From CAVRAZ01 sp963719135 (GTDB taxonomy: Bacteria > Pseudomonadota > Gammaproteobacteria > DSM-19610), in the NCBI GenBank assembly GCA_963719135.1, contig CAVRAZ010000001.1, positions 62,001 through 126,000 of the forward strand: a stretch of DNA of 64,000 nt, given 5' to 3'. The position numbers and the translations under genes are program-made. Under the pieces are notes generated by a model. It ran no database searches, had not been told where the DNA came from, and saw only the letters and a list, made by a program, of their open reading frames with translations. Below are positions 20,766 to 29,031 of this stretch, piece after piece. Numbering within the stretch: position 1 is the stretch's first letter; every line of letters begins with the position of its first letter.

Positions 20766-20951
20766 AAATCAGAGGTTCCTTAACCGGCAGGCGCAATAAC
20801 ATTCTGCGCCGGTCTTGCTTGTCTAAACGGATCATCGATACGTAACCTTATCATCCGCATGGCCTACTAGCATAGCGTCAGGGCGGCGACGATAAAAGCG
20901 GTAAAGCAGTGGGGGTATGAACGGCGGTACCTGGCCGCCGCCCGCAGGGTT

Positions 20952-21140
20952 TCAGTGCCGCACCATCAGGACGAGCAGCACCACGAAACCGGCGACCAGC
21001 GCGATCGGCAGCAGAGCCGCCTGCCAGTCGCGGGCGTTGCCTTTGGGGCCGTGTTCGATCATCTGCTTTGCCGCCGGCCACAGGCGGATGACCATGTAGC
21101 CGAGCGCGGCGGCGGTGACGATTTTGAGCCAGAGGGGCAC
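20952..21140 (-). CDS. Small two-helix membrane protein
   Basis: From GTG 21140 the product is 62 residues: VPLWLKIVTAAALGYMVIRL as a first hydrophobic helix, a short polar loop (AKQMIEHGPKGNARDW) and a second helix (LLPIALVAGFVVLLVLMV). I do not recognise a family. An AGGAA ribosome site stands 8 bp before the GTG, and the three-copy MITE ends almost at that site. The frame stays open into the MITE (TTG 21179 would add codons encoding TIR sequence), which I regard as an artefact. The gene has therefore probably lost or replaced its original promoter. Confidence 0.6.
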   Translation of the reverse strand: MPLWLKIVTAAALGYMVIRLWPAAKQMIEHGPKGNARDWQAALLPIALVAGFVVLLVLMVRH

Positions 21141-21152
21141 GGATCGGTTCCT

Positions 21153-21298
21153 ATTGAGGCTTGCATGAATGGTCGACAAGTTTGACCGTCATTACGGCGC
21201 AGGCCGGAATCCATTGGCGCGGCGGCGGCTGGATCCCGGCCTGCGCCGGGATGACGGCATAGGCGGATCGTCTGTCACGCATTGATGCAAGCCTCAAT
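21153..21298. mobile_element. MITE family A, copy 1 (146 bp)
   Basis: Terminal inverted repeats ATTGAGGCTTGCATGAATG and its partner ATTGATGCAAGCCTCAAT bound a core with a REP-type inverted pair (GGCGCAGGCCGGAATCC / GGATCCCGGCCTGCGCC). The same element recurs at 37214-37374 (inverted) and 49506-49651. No coding capacity, so it would need a transposase in trans. Confidence 0.85.
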
Positions 21299-21356
21299 GA
21301 TCTGGATTCCGTGCCGCCGCAGCTTCGATGCGGCGGCGGCCGGTCGGATCAGTGCA

Positions 21357-22028
21357 TCAATCGTCGCGGCTGAACGCGCCCAGTATGTTCAGCAAGGCGA
21401 CGAAGATGTTGTAGATGTTGAGGTACAGCGAGACGGTCGCGCGGATATAGTTGGTTTCGCCGCCGTGCACGATGCGGCTGGTGTCGAACAGGATCAGGCC
21501 GCTCATGATCAGAATGATGCCGGCCGAAACGGTGAGCTGCAGCAGGGGGATCGCGAGAAAGATGTTCGCGATCGCCGCGATGAAGACGACGATCAGGCCG
21601 CTGAACAGCATGCCGCCCAGGAACTCGAAATTGCGCCCCGACGCCAGCGCGTAACCCGACAGACCGAGAAAGATCAGGCCGGTGCCGCCAAGCGCGGTCG
21701 CGACGACGCGTGATCCTTCGGGAAATTGCAGATAAGCCGAAAGCAGCGGACCCAGCCCCAGCCCGAGCAGGCCGGTGATGGCGAACACCACGACGATGCC
21801 CGCGCTGGAGTTCTCGGTGCGCGGCAGCACCAGCCACACCAGGCCGATGGCGGCCAGCGATGAAATCATGGCTGCACCGCGCGGAAGTCCGAGCGCGACC
21901 GACGCGCTCGCCATCAGCGCACTGAACAGCAGTGTCAGGGAAAGCAGCAGATAGGTGTTGCGCAGGACGCGATTGGTGGCAAGCACCGAGTCTTGAGAAC
22001 GGGTGATAGTAGTCGCTATTCGATTCAT
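21357..22028 (-). CDS. Bax inhibitor-1/YccA family membrane protein
   Basis: From ATG 22028 (MNRIATTITRSQDSVLATN) the product has 223 residues and about seven hydrophobic helices, the hallmark of the BI-1/YccA/TMBIM family. Typical segments are LRNTYLLLSLTLLFSALMA, the GLSGYALASGRNFEFLGGML region and the C-terminal DTSRIVHGGETNYIRATVSL with YLNIYNIFVALLNILG. E. coli YccA modulates FtsH protease, while other members are Ca2+-leak channels; which applies is unknown. It is divergent from tRNA-Ser. Confidence 0.93.
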   Translation of the reverse strand: MNRIATTITRSQDSVLATNRVLRNTYLLLSLTLLFSALMASASVALGLPRGAAMISSLAAIGLVWLVLPRTENSSAGIVVVFAITGLLGLGLGPLLSAYLQFPEGSRVVATALGGTGLIFLGLSGYALASGRNFEFLGGMLFSGLIVVFIAAIANIFLAIPLLQLTVSAGIILIMSGLILFDTSRIVHGGETNYIRATVSLYLNIYNIFVALLNILGAFSRDD

Positions 22029-22121
22029 GAGCCGTTTCAGCCTCCGTTTTGATGACGATTGCAGAGATTCTACCCCATTGCGGCGTTCGACCGGTAACCC
22101 TTGCGGAATGTTCCGTCGAGT

Positions 22122-22149
22122 TTGCAAATACCCGCGCATCCTATATGCT
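22122..22149 (+). promoter_or_regulatory. Putative promoter of tRNA-Ser
   Basis: TTGCAA (22122-22127) and TATGCT (22144-22149) are spaced by 16 bp, followed by the GC-rich discriminator TTGGGGCCC typical of stringently controlled stable-RNA promoters. The tRNA starts about 50 bp downstream. Confidence 0.5.
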
Positions 22150-22202
22150 TTGGGGCCCTTCAGGATGAGGTCCCCCGGGTCGTGCCTGTCCCCGGATACG
22201 AG

Positions 22203-22290
22203 GGAGAGGTGGCTGAGTGGTTGAAAGCACCGGTCTTGAAAACCGGCGACGGGCGACCGTCCGTGGGTTCGAATCCCACCCTCTCCGCCA
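22203..22290 (+). tRNA. tRNA-Ser(TGA)
   Basis: An 88 nt class II tRNA. The acceptor stem is GGAGAGG/CCTCTCC, followed by G discriminator and encoded CCA. The anticodon loop CTTGAAA gives TGA. The long variable arm (CGACGGGCGACCGTCCG) and T-loop GGTTCGAATCC are complete. Confidence 0.97.
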
Positions 22291-22451
22291 ATCCGGCGTG
22301 AGACGCGCGGACCGCAGCGCCGCTTCTCACTTGTATTTCCGTCAGTTGCGCAGGTCTCCAATCAGGGATTTCTTACTTGCCATTCTGGTCATTCCCCGTA
22401 TATTTGGACGCGGTTTTGCCATTACACAGCCAAAGACAGGGAGTCAATGAC

Positions 22452-23114
22452 ATGGAAAAATCCAGCATTCGGGTACTGCTGATCGATGACCACGCGATGG
22501 TTCGCCACGGGATTCGCCGCCTCCTCGACGATCACGCGCGCATTGCGGTGATCGCGGAAGCCGAGACCTGCGAGCAGGGCGTCGAACTCGCACGCAAACA
22601 CCGTCCGGACGCGGTGCTGATCGATGCCGGCATGCCCGGCATGGGCGGGCTCGAGGCTACCCGCCGCATCAAGTCGTCGTCTGCCTTCGTCGGCATCGTC
22701 GCGCTGATATCGCAAGCCGACGAACTGATCCCCACGCGCTTGCTGGATGCCGGTGCATCGGGGTGCATGACCAAGGACTGCACCGTTGACGAAGTGATCG
22801 CTGCGATCGAGGCTGTCGTGCGCAAGGAACGCTATATCAGCGCCGACATCGCCCGCCAGATCGCGCTATCGATGCTGCCGGGACGCCGCCAGTCACGCTT
22901 CGAATCCCTGTCGCGGCGCGAGCTTCAGGTCATGATGATGGTGACCGAGGGACAGACCGTCCAGGCCATCTCGGACCGGCTGTGCCTCAGTCCCAAGACT
23001 GTCAGCACCTACCGGTACCGGCTGTTCGACAAACTCGGCGTCGACAACGACGTGGAACTCACCCATATGGCCATCCGCCACGGCATCATCGAAGGCCCCG
23101 TGCAGGTGCGCTGA
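22452..23114 (+). CDS. uvrY: GacA/UvrY-type response regulator
   Basis: This NarL/LuxR-type regulator (220 residues) is the expected partner of a BarA/GacS sensor kinase; the family activates CsrA-sequestering small RNAs. The receiver domain is intact, with Asp12/Asp13, phospho-acceptor Asp58 (VLIDAGMPGMGG) and Lys108 (SGCMTKD). The C-terminal LuxR helix-turn-helix reads LSRRELQVMMMVTEGQTVQA then LCLSPKTVSTYRYRLFDKLG. I chose ATG 22452 (MEKSSIRVLLIDDH) with GGGAG upstream. Its position before uvrC matches enterobacterial synteny, but three genes intervene here. A degenerate paralogue follows. Confidence 0.93.
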   Translation: MEKSSIRVLLIDDHAMVRHGIRRLLDDHARIAVIAEAETCEQGVELARKHRPDAVLIDAGMPGMGGLEATRRIKSSSAFVGIVALISQADELIPTRLLDAGASGCMTKDCTVDEVIAAIEAVVRKERYISADIARQIALSMLPGRRQSRFESLSRRELQVMMMVTEGQTVQAISDRLCLSPKTVSTYRYRLFDKLGVDNDVELTHMAIRHGIIEGPVQVR

Positions 23115-23238
23115 ACCCGCGTCGCCGGCAGGGCGCCGGAACCACCGGTCGGGCTGGATTTTTCGGTTGCACTCAAGCTATTAGGTCCGTCTGTCGCTAA
23201 CGGCACCTGGAGCTTCGTGCGTGCCGGGACGCAATGAC

Positions 23239-23934
23239 ATGGCCATAGAGCGGGCAGCGGCCCAAACCGAGACCAACCCCAACCCTCTCCACCTGCTGCT
23301 GGTGGACCACCGCCAGCTCGTGCGGGAGGGTCTCGCACGCCTGCTGCGGGACGTGGCGCTGGTCGGCGGGGTGGCCGTGGCCGGCGACTGGGAAGGCGCC
23401 ATTCAGACGGTGCGGACCCGGCCGGTTGACGTGGCGATCGTCGGCCGCCAGGACTCGACGGCGGACCTGCTCGGCGGTGTGCGCAAGTTCGGGCGCTGCT
23501 CGGGACGGACGCGCCTGCTCGTGATGATGCCCAGCGACGATCTGATCGTGCAGGACCGGCTGCTGCAGGCGGGTGTTTCCGGCTGTGTCGACGCGCGCTG
23601 TTCGCTGCAGGAGTTGCTGGCGGCGATCGGCGTCGTCTGCCGCGGCGGGCGTTACATCAGCGATCAGCTCGCGCGTGAGCTTGCCTTCAACCACCTGCCG
23701 GGTTCGCAAGGTGTGCCCCTCAACGACCTGACGCACCGTGAACTGCAAATCCTGCTGCTGGTGGCGGAGGGCAGAAACGCGGCGGGGATATCCCGCGCAC
23801 TGGGGCTGACGGCGAAGACCGTCAATGTGTATCGAAACCGGCTGCTGGAGAAACTCAGCGTCGACACGGATGTCCAACTGGCTCACTTGGCCATCCGCCA
23901 CGGGTTGGTGGACGTAGCGCAGCCGGCCTGGTGA
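23239..23934 (+). CDS. GacA-like LuxR regulator with degenerate receiver domain
   Basis: A 231-residue paralogue of the preceding regulator, with shared blocks such as HLLLVDHRQLVREGLARLL, GRYISDQLARELA and LTHRELQILLLVAEGRNAAG, and an intact LuxR helix-turn-helix ending in TAKTVNVYRNRLLEKLSVD. The receiver lacks the phosphorylation site. The second acidic residue is His24, the acceptor Asp position falls in VAIVGRQDSTAD as Val or Gly, and the conserved Lys is replaced (SGCVDARCS). It should therefore act without classical phosphorylation, perhaps by dimerising with the first regulator; that is inference. The start is ATG 23239 or GTG 23221 upstream in frame. Confidence 0.85.
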   Translation: MAIERAAAQTETNPNPLHLLLVDHRQLVREGLARLLRDVALVGGVAVAGDWEGAIQTVRTRPVDVAIVGRQDSTADLLGGVRKFGRCSGRTRLLVMMPSDDLIVQDRLLQAGVSGCVDARCSLQELLAAIGVVCRGGRYISDQLARELAFNHLPGSQGVPLNDLTHRELQILLLVAEGRNAAGISRALGLTAKTVNVYRNRLLEKLSVDTDVQLAHLAIRHGLVDVAQPAW

Positions 23935-24035
23935 ACATGAACGCGGCGCTTCCGAGCCTGTCCACCCGGACTCTGGACAGCGTTTTCGGAGCCGAACGGC
24001 AGATTGACTGAATCTTGAGTGACTGAATCGCAGAC

Positions 24036-25487
24036 ATGACAACGGAAACAAGAACACTGGCACCGGCATTCCCCGAAGGACTGCGCTGGCTCAATACCGA
24101 ACAGGCACTGACGCTGGAGCAATTGCGCGGCCGCATCGTGCTGCTGAACTTCACCACCTACAGCTCGATCAACTGCCAGCACGTGCTGCCGGACCTGCGC
24201 TATCTGGAGAAACGCTTCCAGGACGCGATCGCGATCGTCGACATCCATTGTCCCAAGTTCCGCAACGAGGCCGACGCGGAGCAGTTGCAGAAGGCGGTCA
24301 ACCGCCTGCATGTGCGCCGGCCGGTCGCCAGCGACGCCCAGTTCGAGATGTGGCGCGCCTACGGCATCAAGGCCTGGCCTTCGATCATCTTCGTCGATGC
24401 CGAAGGTTATGTCGTCGGCGTGCTGCGCGGCGAGGGCCGGGTGCGCCAACTGGAAGAGCTGATCCAGAAACACGTGGCACAGGCGGAACTCGTCGGCACC
24501 CTGAGGCGCCAGAAGATGTCTGTCGTCACCACGCCGGAATCGGGCGGCGCATTACGCTTTCCGGGCAACATCTGCGTCTCGCGCAACAGCCTTTATATCT
24601 CGGACAGCGGTCGCAACCGGATTCTGGAAACCTATCACGACGGTACCGTCAGACGCGTGTTCGGCAGCGGGTCCCCCGATCTGCTCGACGGCACGGAGGA
24701 CGGCGCGTCGTTCAACAATCCCCAGGGCATCATTCACGTGGGGGACTTTCTGTATGTCGCCGACACCGGCAACCACGTCATCCGGCGCATTCACCTGAAA
24801 TCCGGCGAAGTCATGACGCTGGCCGGTGACGGCGAACTCGGCCGCTACGTCGCCGACCGGTTCAAAGACCCCCTGCAGGCGCAACTGAATTCGCCGATGG
24901 ACCTGACCTTTCACGAAAGCAACCTCTACATCACGATGGCGGGTCAGCACCAGGTCTGGCGCATGAACCTCAACCATCTGACCATCGAGCGCTATGCCGG
25001 GTCGGGACGCGAGGATCGGGTCGACGGCGGCGGCGAAGTGGCCAGCTTCGCACAACCCTCCGGCATCACGGCCATGAACGACATGCTCTACGTGGCCGAC
25101 GCCGATTCGTCCTCCATCCGTTCGATCACCCTGGTCCACAATATCGTGGATACGCTGATCGGCAAGGGCGTATTCGACTTCGGCGACCGCGAAGGCATCG
25201 GCCAGGAGGCGCGGCTGCAGTACCCGCTGGCGGTCGAAGCCGATCCGGAGCGTAATGCGCTGTGGATCGCGGACACGTATAATTCGCGCATCAAGCGCCT
25301 CGACCTGGGGACCAACCAGGTTACCAAGTTCAAGATCGCCCACACCTTGAACGAGCCCGGCGGGCTGGCGCTGTTCCGGAACAAGCTGTTTATCGCCAAC
25401 ACCAATGCGCACGAAATCGTCAGCCTCGACCTGCAATCCCGACTCACCGAAGTCGTCGAGATCAAGGAGCGGGTGTCCGAGTTTTGA
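24036..25487 (+). CDS. Thioredoxin-like/NHL-repeat protein (NHLRC2-like)
   Basis: The 483-residue protein has an N-terminal thioredoxin-like domain (about 15-155: GRIVLLNFTTYSSINCQHVL, YGIKAWPSIIFVDAEG) and a C-terminal NHL beta-propeller with repeats such as LYISDSGRNRILE, LYVADTGNHVIRRI, LYVADADSSSIRSI and LWIADTYNSRIKRL. This is the order of NHLRC2-type proteins. The usual CxxC is missing (only one Cys in SSINCQH), so disulfide chemistry of the standard kind is unlikely. No signal peptide is seen. It lies between the regulators and UDG; its last 83 bp overlap the UDG gene. Confidence 0.88.
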   Translation: MTTETRTLAPAFPEGLRWLNTEQALTLEQLRGRIVLLNFTTYSSINCQHVLPDLRYLEKRFQDAIAIVDIHCPKFRNEADAEQLQKAVNRLHVRRPVASDAQFEMWRAYGIKAWPSIIFVDAEGYVVGVLRGEGRVRQLEELIQKHVAQAELVGTLRRQKMSVVTTPESGGALRFPGNICVSRNSLYISDSGRNRILETYHDGTVRRVFGSGSPDLLDGTEDGASFNNPQGIIHVGDFLYVADTGNHVIRRIHLKSGEVMTLAGDGELGRYVADRFKDPLQAQLNSPMDLTFHESNLYITMAGQHQVWRMNLNHLTIERYAGSGREDRVDGGGEVASFAQPSGITAMNDMLYVADADSSSIRSITLVHNIVDTLIGKGVFDFGDREGIGQEARLQYPLAVEADPERNALWIADTYNSRIKRLDLGTNQVTKFKIAHTLNEPGGLALFRNKLFIANTNAHEIVSLDLQSRLTEVVEIKERVSEF

Positions 25488-26112
25488 TCCCGACTGCCGC
25501 GCCTGCGGCAGACTCAGTGCGTTTCTCGACCAGGTCTCGCTTGAATTCCCCGACTACCACGCGCGGCCGGTGCGGCCGTTCGGCGCCGAACGGCCGGACC
25601 TGCTGATCGTCGGACTGGCGCCCGGCCTGCACGGCGCCAACGCGACCGGCCGGCCGTTCACCGGCGACTACGCGGGCATACTATTGTACCGCACCCTGCA
25701 CGCACACGGGTTCAGCAACCGGCCCGAGTCGGTCGCGCTGGACGACGGCCTGCGACTGCGCGGCTGCCGCATCACCAACGCGGTGAAATGCCTGCCGCCG
25801 CAGAACAAGCCCACCGCCGACGAAGTCCACCGCTGCAACCCCTATCTGCGCGCCGAAATCGAGGCGCTGCCGCGTGACGCGCTGATACTGGCGCTCGGCA
25901 CGATCGCGCACGACGCGGTGCTGCGCGCGCTGGGCGAAAAGCTGTCTGCGCGCCGTTTCGCGCACGGCGCCTGGCACGAACTCGGCGGCCGCCGGCTCGT
26001 CGATTCCTATCACTGCAGCCGCTACAACACCCAGACCGGCCGGCTCACGCCCGCGATGTTCGACCGCCTGTTCGGGCGCATCCGGGCTGCACTGCCGCAG
26101 CGAACGCGTTAA
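25405..26112 (+). CDS. Uracil-DNA glycosylase, family 5 (UDGb), Fe-S type
   Basis: It removes uracil and other deaminated bases from DNA. The 235 residues contain FDPDCRACGRL (Cys31, Cys34), LIVGLAPGLHGANATGRPFT, CRITNAVKCLPPQNKPTADE with Cys129, and SYHCSRYNTQTGRL, giving the four Fe-S cysteines and the UDGb active-site blocks. The only in-frame start before FDPDC is ATG 25405, which overlaps the NHL gene by 83 bp; the first roughly 25 residues look non-conserved. uvrC starts 9 bp after its stop, so a DNA-repair transcription unit is likely. Confidence 0.88.
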   Translation: MRTKSSASTCNPDSPKSSRSRSGCPSFDPDCRACGRLSAFLDQVSLEFPDYHARPVRPFGAERPDLLIVGLAPGLHGANATGRPFTGDYAGILLYRTLHAHGFSNRPESVALDDGLRLRGCRITNAVKCLPPQNKPTADEVHRCNPYLRAEIEALPRDALILALGTIAHDAVLRALGEKLSARRFAHGAWHELGGRRLVDSYHCSRYNTQTGRLTPAMFDRLFGRIRAALPQRTR

Positions 26113-26121
26113 TCTAGCGGC

Positions 26122-27957
26122 ATGGCGCGCAAACGCACAGACCCACCCTTCGATGCACCGGCCTTTCTGAAAACCCTCACCAGCCGCCCGGGCGTCTACT
26201 GCATGCGCGGCGACGGCGAGCAGTGGCTGTACGTCGGCAAGGCGCGCAACCTGAAGAAACGCGTGTCCAGCTATTTCAGAGCGAACGGCATGGCGCCCAA
26301 GACGCAGGCGCTGATGCGCCAGGTGGTCAGCGTCGACGTGACCCTTACCCATACCGAGGCCGAAGCGCTGCTGCTGGAAAGCAATCTGATCAAGGCGCAC
26401 AAGCCGCGCTACAACATTCTGCTGCGCGACGACAAGAGCTACCCGTTCATCTATCTCAGCACCAAGGACGTTTATCCCCGCCTTGCGTTCCACCGCGGCG
26501 CCAAACGCGCGCCGGGCCGCTATTTCGGACCCTATCCGAACGCCTATGCGGTGCGCGACAGCCTGCAACTGTTGCAGAAGATGTTCAAGGTGCGCCAGTG
26601 CGAGGACAGCTATTTCGGCAACCGCAGCCGTCCCTGCCTGCAATACCAGATCAAGCGCTGCAAGGCGCCCTGCGTCGGTTACATCACGCCCGAGCGCTAT
26701 GCCGAGGACGTCGAACACGCGGTGCTGTTTCTCGACGGCAAGAGCACGCAGCTCGTCGAGCGGCTGGCCGAGCGCATGCAGGCGGCGTCGGACGCGCTGG
26801 ATTTCGAGGGCGCCGCGCTTTACCGCGACCAGATCAGCAATCTGCAGAAGATTCAACAGCGCCAATACATCAGCGGCGGCTCCGCCAACCTGGACATCGT
26901 CGCGGCCGTCACCGGCGGCGGCAATGCCTGCGTGCAGGTGTTCTTCTTTCGCGACGGCCGCAACCTGGGCAGCCGCGCGTTCTTTCCGCGCGTGCCCGAC
27001 GACAGCGACGCCGACGCCGTGCTGTCCGCGTTCGTCGCGCAGTACTACCTCGCGCATGAGGTGCCCGACGAACTGCTGCTGAACCGCCGGCTGGAAGACG
27101 CGGACCTGCTCGCCGGCGTGCTGGGCGACAAGGCCGGGCACAAGGTGACGCTGACGCCACGCCCGCGCGGCGAACGCGCGCGCTGGCTGAAAATGTGCGA
27201 AGCCAACGCCCGCCAGGCGCTCGACGCGCGCCTGAACACCGCCGCCGGCGTCAAGGACCGCCTGCAGGCGGTGCAGGCGCTGCTCGATCTGGACGAACCG
27301 CCGCAGCGCATCGAAGGCTTCGACATCAGCCACACGCGCGGCGAGGGCACCATGGCCTCCTGCGTCGTGTTCGACGCCGAGGGTCCGCGCAAACAGGACT
27401 ACCGGCGCTTTTCCATCAGCGGCATCAACCCCGGCGACGACTACGCCGCCATGCGCCAGGCGCTGACCCGGCGTTACGCCCGCCTGCAGAAAGAGGCCGC
27501 GCCGCTGCCCGACGTGCTGCTGATCGACGGCGGCAAGGGCCAGGTCGGCGTCGCCTGCGAGGTGCTGGCGGCGCTGGACGTTGACGGCGTGCTGGTGGTG
27601 GGCGTGTCCAAGGGGCCCGACCGCCGCGCGGGTATGGAGCTGATCCACATACCCGCTTATGATCGCACCCTGACGCCGGAGGCCGATTCCCCAGCGCTGC
27701 ACCTGATCCAGCAGGTGCGCGACGAGGCGCACCGCTTTGCGATCGCCGGACACCGGGCCGGGCGCGCGCGCAAGCGCCAGGCGTCGCCGCTCGAACGCAT
27801 ACCGGGCATCGGCCCGAAACGGCGCCAGCGCCTGTTGACCCGTTTCGGCGGCCTCAGGGAGATCGCCCGGGCCGGCGTCGAGGATCTGGCGCGCGTCGAG
27901 GGCATCAGCCCGGTGCTGGCCCAGCAGATCTACGACGTCTTTCACGAAGGAACCTGA
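26122..27957 (+). CDS. uvrC: UvrC, excinuclease ABC subunit C
   Basis: UvrC makes both incisions in nucleotide excision repair. The 611-residue product has the GIY-YIG domain at the N-terminus (SRPGVYCMRG, WLYVGKARNLKKRVSSYF), the Cys-rich segment PCLQYQIKRCKAPCVGYI, a UvrB-interacting UVR region around ALDFEGAALYRDQISNLQ, the RNase H-like C-terminal nuclease (EGFDISHTRGEGTMASCVVF, LLIDGGKGQVG) and tandem HhH motifs (IPGIGPKRRQRLLTRFGG, VEGISPVLAQQIYDVF). It is 4 bp from pgsA, as in E. coli. Confidence 0.97.
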   Translation: MARKRTDPPFDAPAFLKTLTSRPGVYCMRGDGEQWLYVGKARNLKKRVSSYFRANGMAPKTQALMRQVVSVDVTLTHTEAEALLLESNLIKAHKPRYNILLRDDKSYPFIYLSTKDVYPRLAFHRGAKRAPGRYFGPYPNAYAVRDSLQLLQKMFKVRQCEDSYFGNRSRPCLQYQIKRCKAPCVGYITPERYAEDVEHAVLFLDGKSTQLVERLAERMQAASDALDFEGAALYRDQISNLQKIQQRQYISGGSANLDIVAAVTGGGNACVQVFFFRDGRNLGSRAFFPRVPDDSDADAVLSAFVAQYYLAHEVPDELLLNRRLEDADLLAGVLGDKAGHKVTLTPRPRGERARWLKMCEANARQALDARLNTAAGVKDRLQAVQALLDLDEPPQRIEGFDISHTRGEGTMASCVVFDAEGPRKQDYRRFSISGINPGDDYAAMRQALTRRYARLQKEAAPLPDVLLIDGGKGQVGVACEVLAALDVDGVLVVGVSKGPDRRAGMELIHIPAYDRTLTPEADSPALHLIQQVRDEAHRFAIAGHRAGRARKRQASPLERIPGIGPKRRQRLLTRFGGLREIARAGVEDLARVEGISPVLAQQIYDVFHEGT

Positions 27958-27961
27958 AACC

Positions 27962-28528
27962 ATGCCGTGGACCATACCGAACATCCTGACCGCGCTGCGG
28001 ATACTGCTCATTCCGGTGTTCGTGCTGGTGTTCTACCTGCCGTATCCCTGGGCGCCGCTGGTCTGCACGGCCATCTTCGGCCTGGCCGCGCTGACCGACT
28101 GGCTGGACGGCTACTTGGCCCGGCGCCTGGGACAGTTGTCGCCATTCGGCGCCTTTCTCGATCCGGTCGCCGACAAGCTCATCGTCGCAGTGGCGCTGGT
28201 GCTGCTGGTGCAGCTCAACCCCACGGCCTGGTTCGCGGTGCCGGCCGCCATCATCGTCGGCCGCGAGATCGCCATTTCGGCGCTGCGCGAATGGATGGCC
28301 GAGATCGGCAAGCGCGCCAAAGTGGCCGTGTCGGTGATCGGCAAGATCAAGACCACCGTGCAGATGATCGCGCTGCTCCTGCTGCTGTTCCGCGGGCCGC
28401 TCGGCCCGCTGCCCACCCACGACCTGGGGGTCGCGCTGCTGTACGTGGCGGCACTGCTGACGCTCTGGTCGATGGTCGTCTACCTGCGCGCCGCCTGGCC
28501 GATGCTGACCCAGTCCCACAGTGACTAG
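27962..28528 (+). CDS. pgsA: CDP-diacylglycerol-glycerol-3-phosphate phosphatidyltransferase
   Basis: PgsA makes phosphatidylglycerophosphate, the precursor of phosphatidylglycerol, at the inner membrane. The 188-residue multi-span protein has the complete CDP-alcohol phosphotransferase motif: Asp46, Asp49-Gly50, Ala53-Arg54, Gly63, Asp67 and Asp71 (DWLDGYLARRLGQLS, FGAFLDPVADK). The start MPWTIPNILTALRILLIPV is typical. The ATG at 27962 follows the uvrC stop by 4 bp with AAGGAA upstream. tRNA genes follow after 124 bp with their own promoter. Confidence 0.97.
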   Translation: MPWTIPNILTALRILLIPVFVLVFYLPYPWAPLVCTAIFGLAALTDWLDGYLARRLGQLSPFGAFLDPVADKLIVAVALVLLVQLNPTAWFAVPAAIIVGREIAISALREWMAEIGKRAKVAVSVIGKIKTTVQMIALLLLLFRGPLGPLPTHDLGVALLYVAALLTLWSMVVYLRAAWPMLTQSHSD

Positions 28529-28608
28529 CGGGTGGCCGCACCGGGGCCGGGCAGGGTGCGAACCGGCGGATTTTCCGCCATGTTTCGGGAACTTCGGGCG
28601 CCGGCCGC

Positions 28609-28636
28609 TTGACAGCCGGGCGCCATGTCATAAAAT
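28609..28636 (+). promoter_or_regulatory. Strong promoter of the tRNA Gly-Cys-Leu operon
   Basis: A perfect -35 TTGACA (28609-28614) is followed after 16 bp by TAAAAT (28631-28636), a 5/6 match to the -10. tRNA-Gly begins 16 bp further on. It lies between pgsA and the tRNAs, where the E. coli glyW promoter also sits. Confidence 0.8.
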
Positions 28637-28652
28637 ACGCCTTCGCTGTTTT

Positions 28653-28728
<76 letters not shown>

Positions 28729-28751
28729 GATTTCCGATCCGCAAGGGCGAG

Positions 28752-28775
28752 ACCCCGGCACAGCCCGGGGTTTTT
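28752..28775 (+). terminator. Terminator-like hairpin between tRNA-Gly and tRNA-Cys
   Basis: ACCCCGG and CCGGGGT form a 7 bp stem around a 6 nt loop, followed directly by TTTT(A). It would end or attenuate transcription before tRNA-Cys. It could also be a processing element of the precursor transcript. Confidence 0.65.
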
Positions 28776-28780
28776 ACTTT

Positions 28781-28854
28781 GGCGACGTGGCAGAGTGGCC
28801 ATGCAGCGGACTGCAAATCCGTGTACCTCGGTTCGACTCCGGGCGTCGCCTCCA
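28781..28854 (+). tRNA. tRNA-Cys(GCA)
   Basis: A 74 nt tRNA with acceptor GGCGACG/CGTCGCC, discriminator T and encoded CCA, anticodon GCA in ACTGCAAAT and T-arm CGGTTCGACTCCG. Middle gene of the conserved tRNA cluster. Confidence 0.97.
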
Positions 28855-28944
28855 TTTATCATGTCCCCATAAAGTTCAGGTCAAAGGCCCCGCGCGTCCG
28901 CCTGCCGGGGGATGTCCCTTGACCGCCGTTTTCGAGTCTCCCCG

Positions 28945-29031
28945 GCCCGGGTGGCGAAATTGGTAGACGCAAGGGACTTAAAATCCCTCGGGGGTAACTC
29001 CGTACCGGTTCGAGTCCGGTCCCGGGCACCA
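28945..29031 (+). tRNA. tRNA-Leu(TAA)
   Basis: An 87 nt class II tRNA with acceptor GCCCGGG/CCCGGGC, discriminator A and encoded CCA, anticodon TAA in ACTTAAAAT, long variable arm and T-arm CCGGTTCGAGTCCGG. The sequence changes abruptly to AT-rich DNA at the base after CCA, marking the left edge of the accessory region. Confidence 0.97.

Noticed and set aside
21141..21179. N-terminal extension of the small membrane protein into the MITE
   Set aside because: The added codons are translated inverted-repeat sequence, and a ribosome site precedes GTG 21140.
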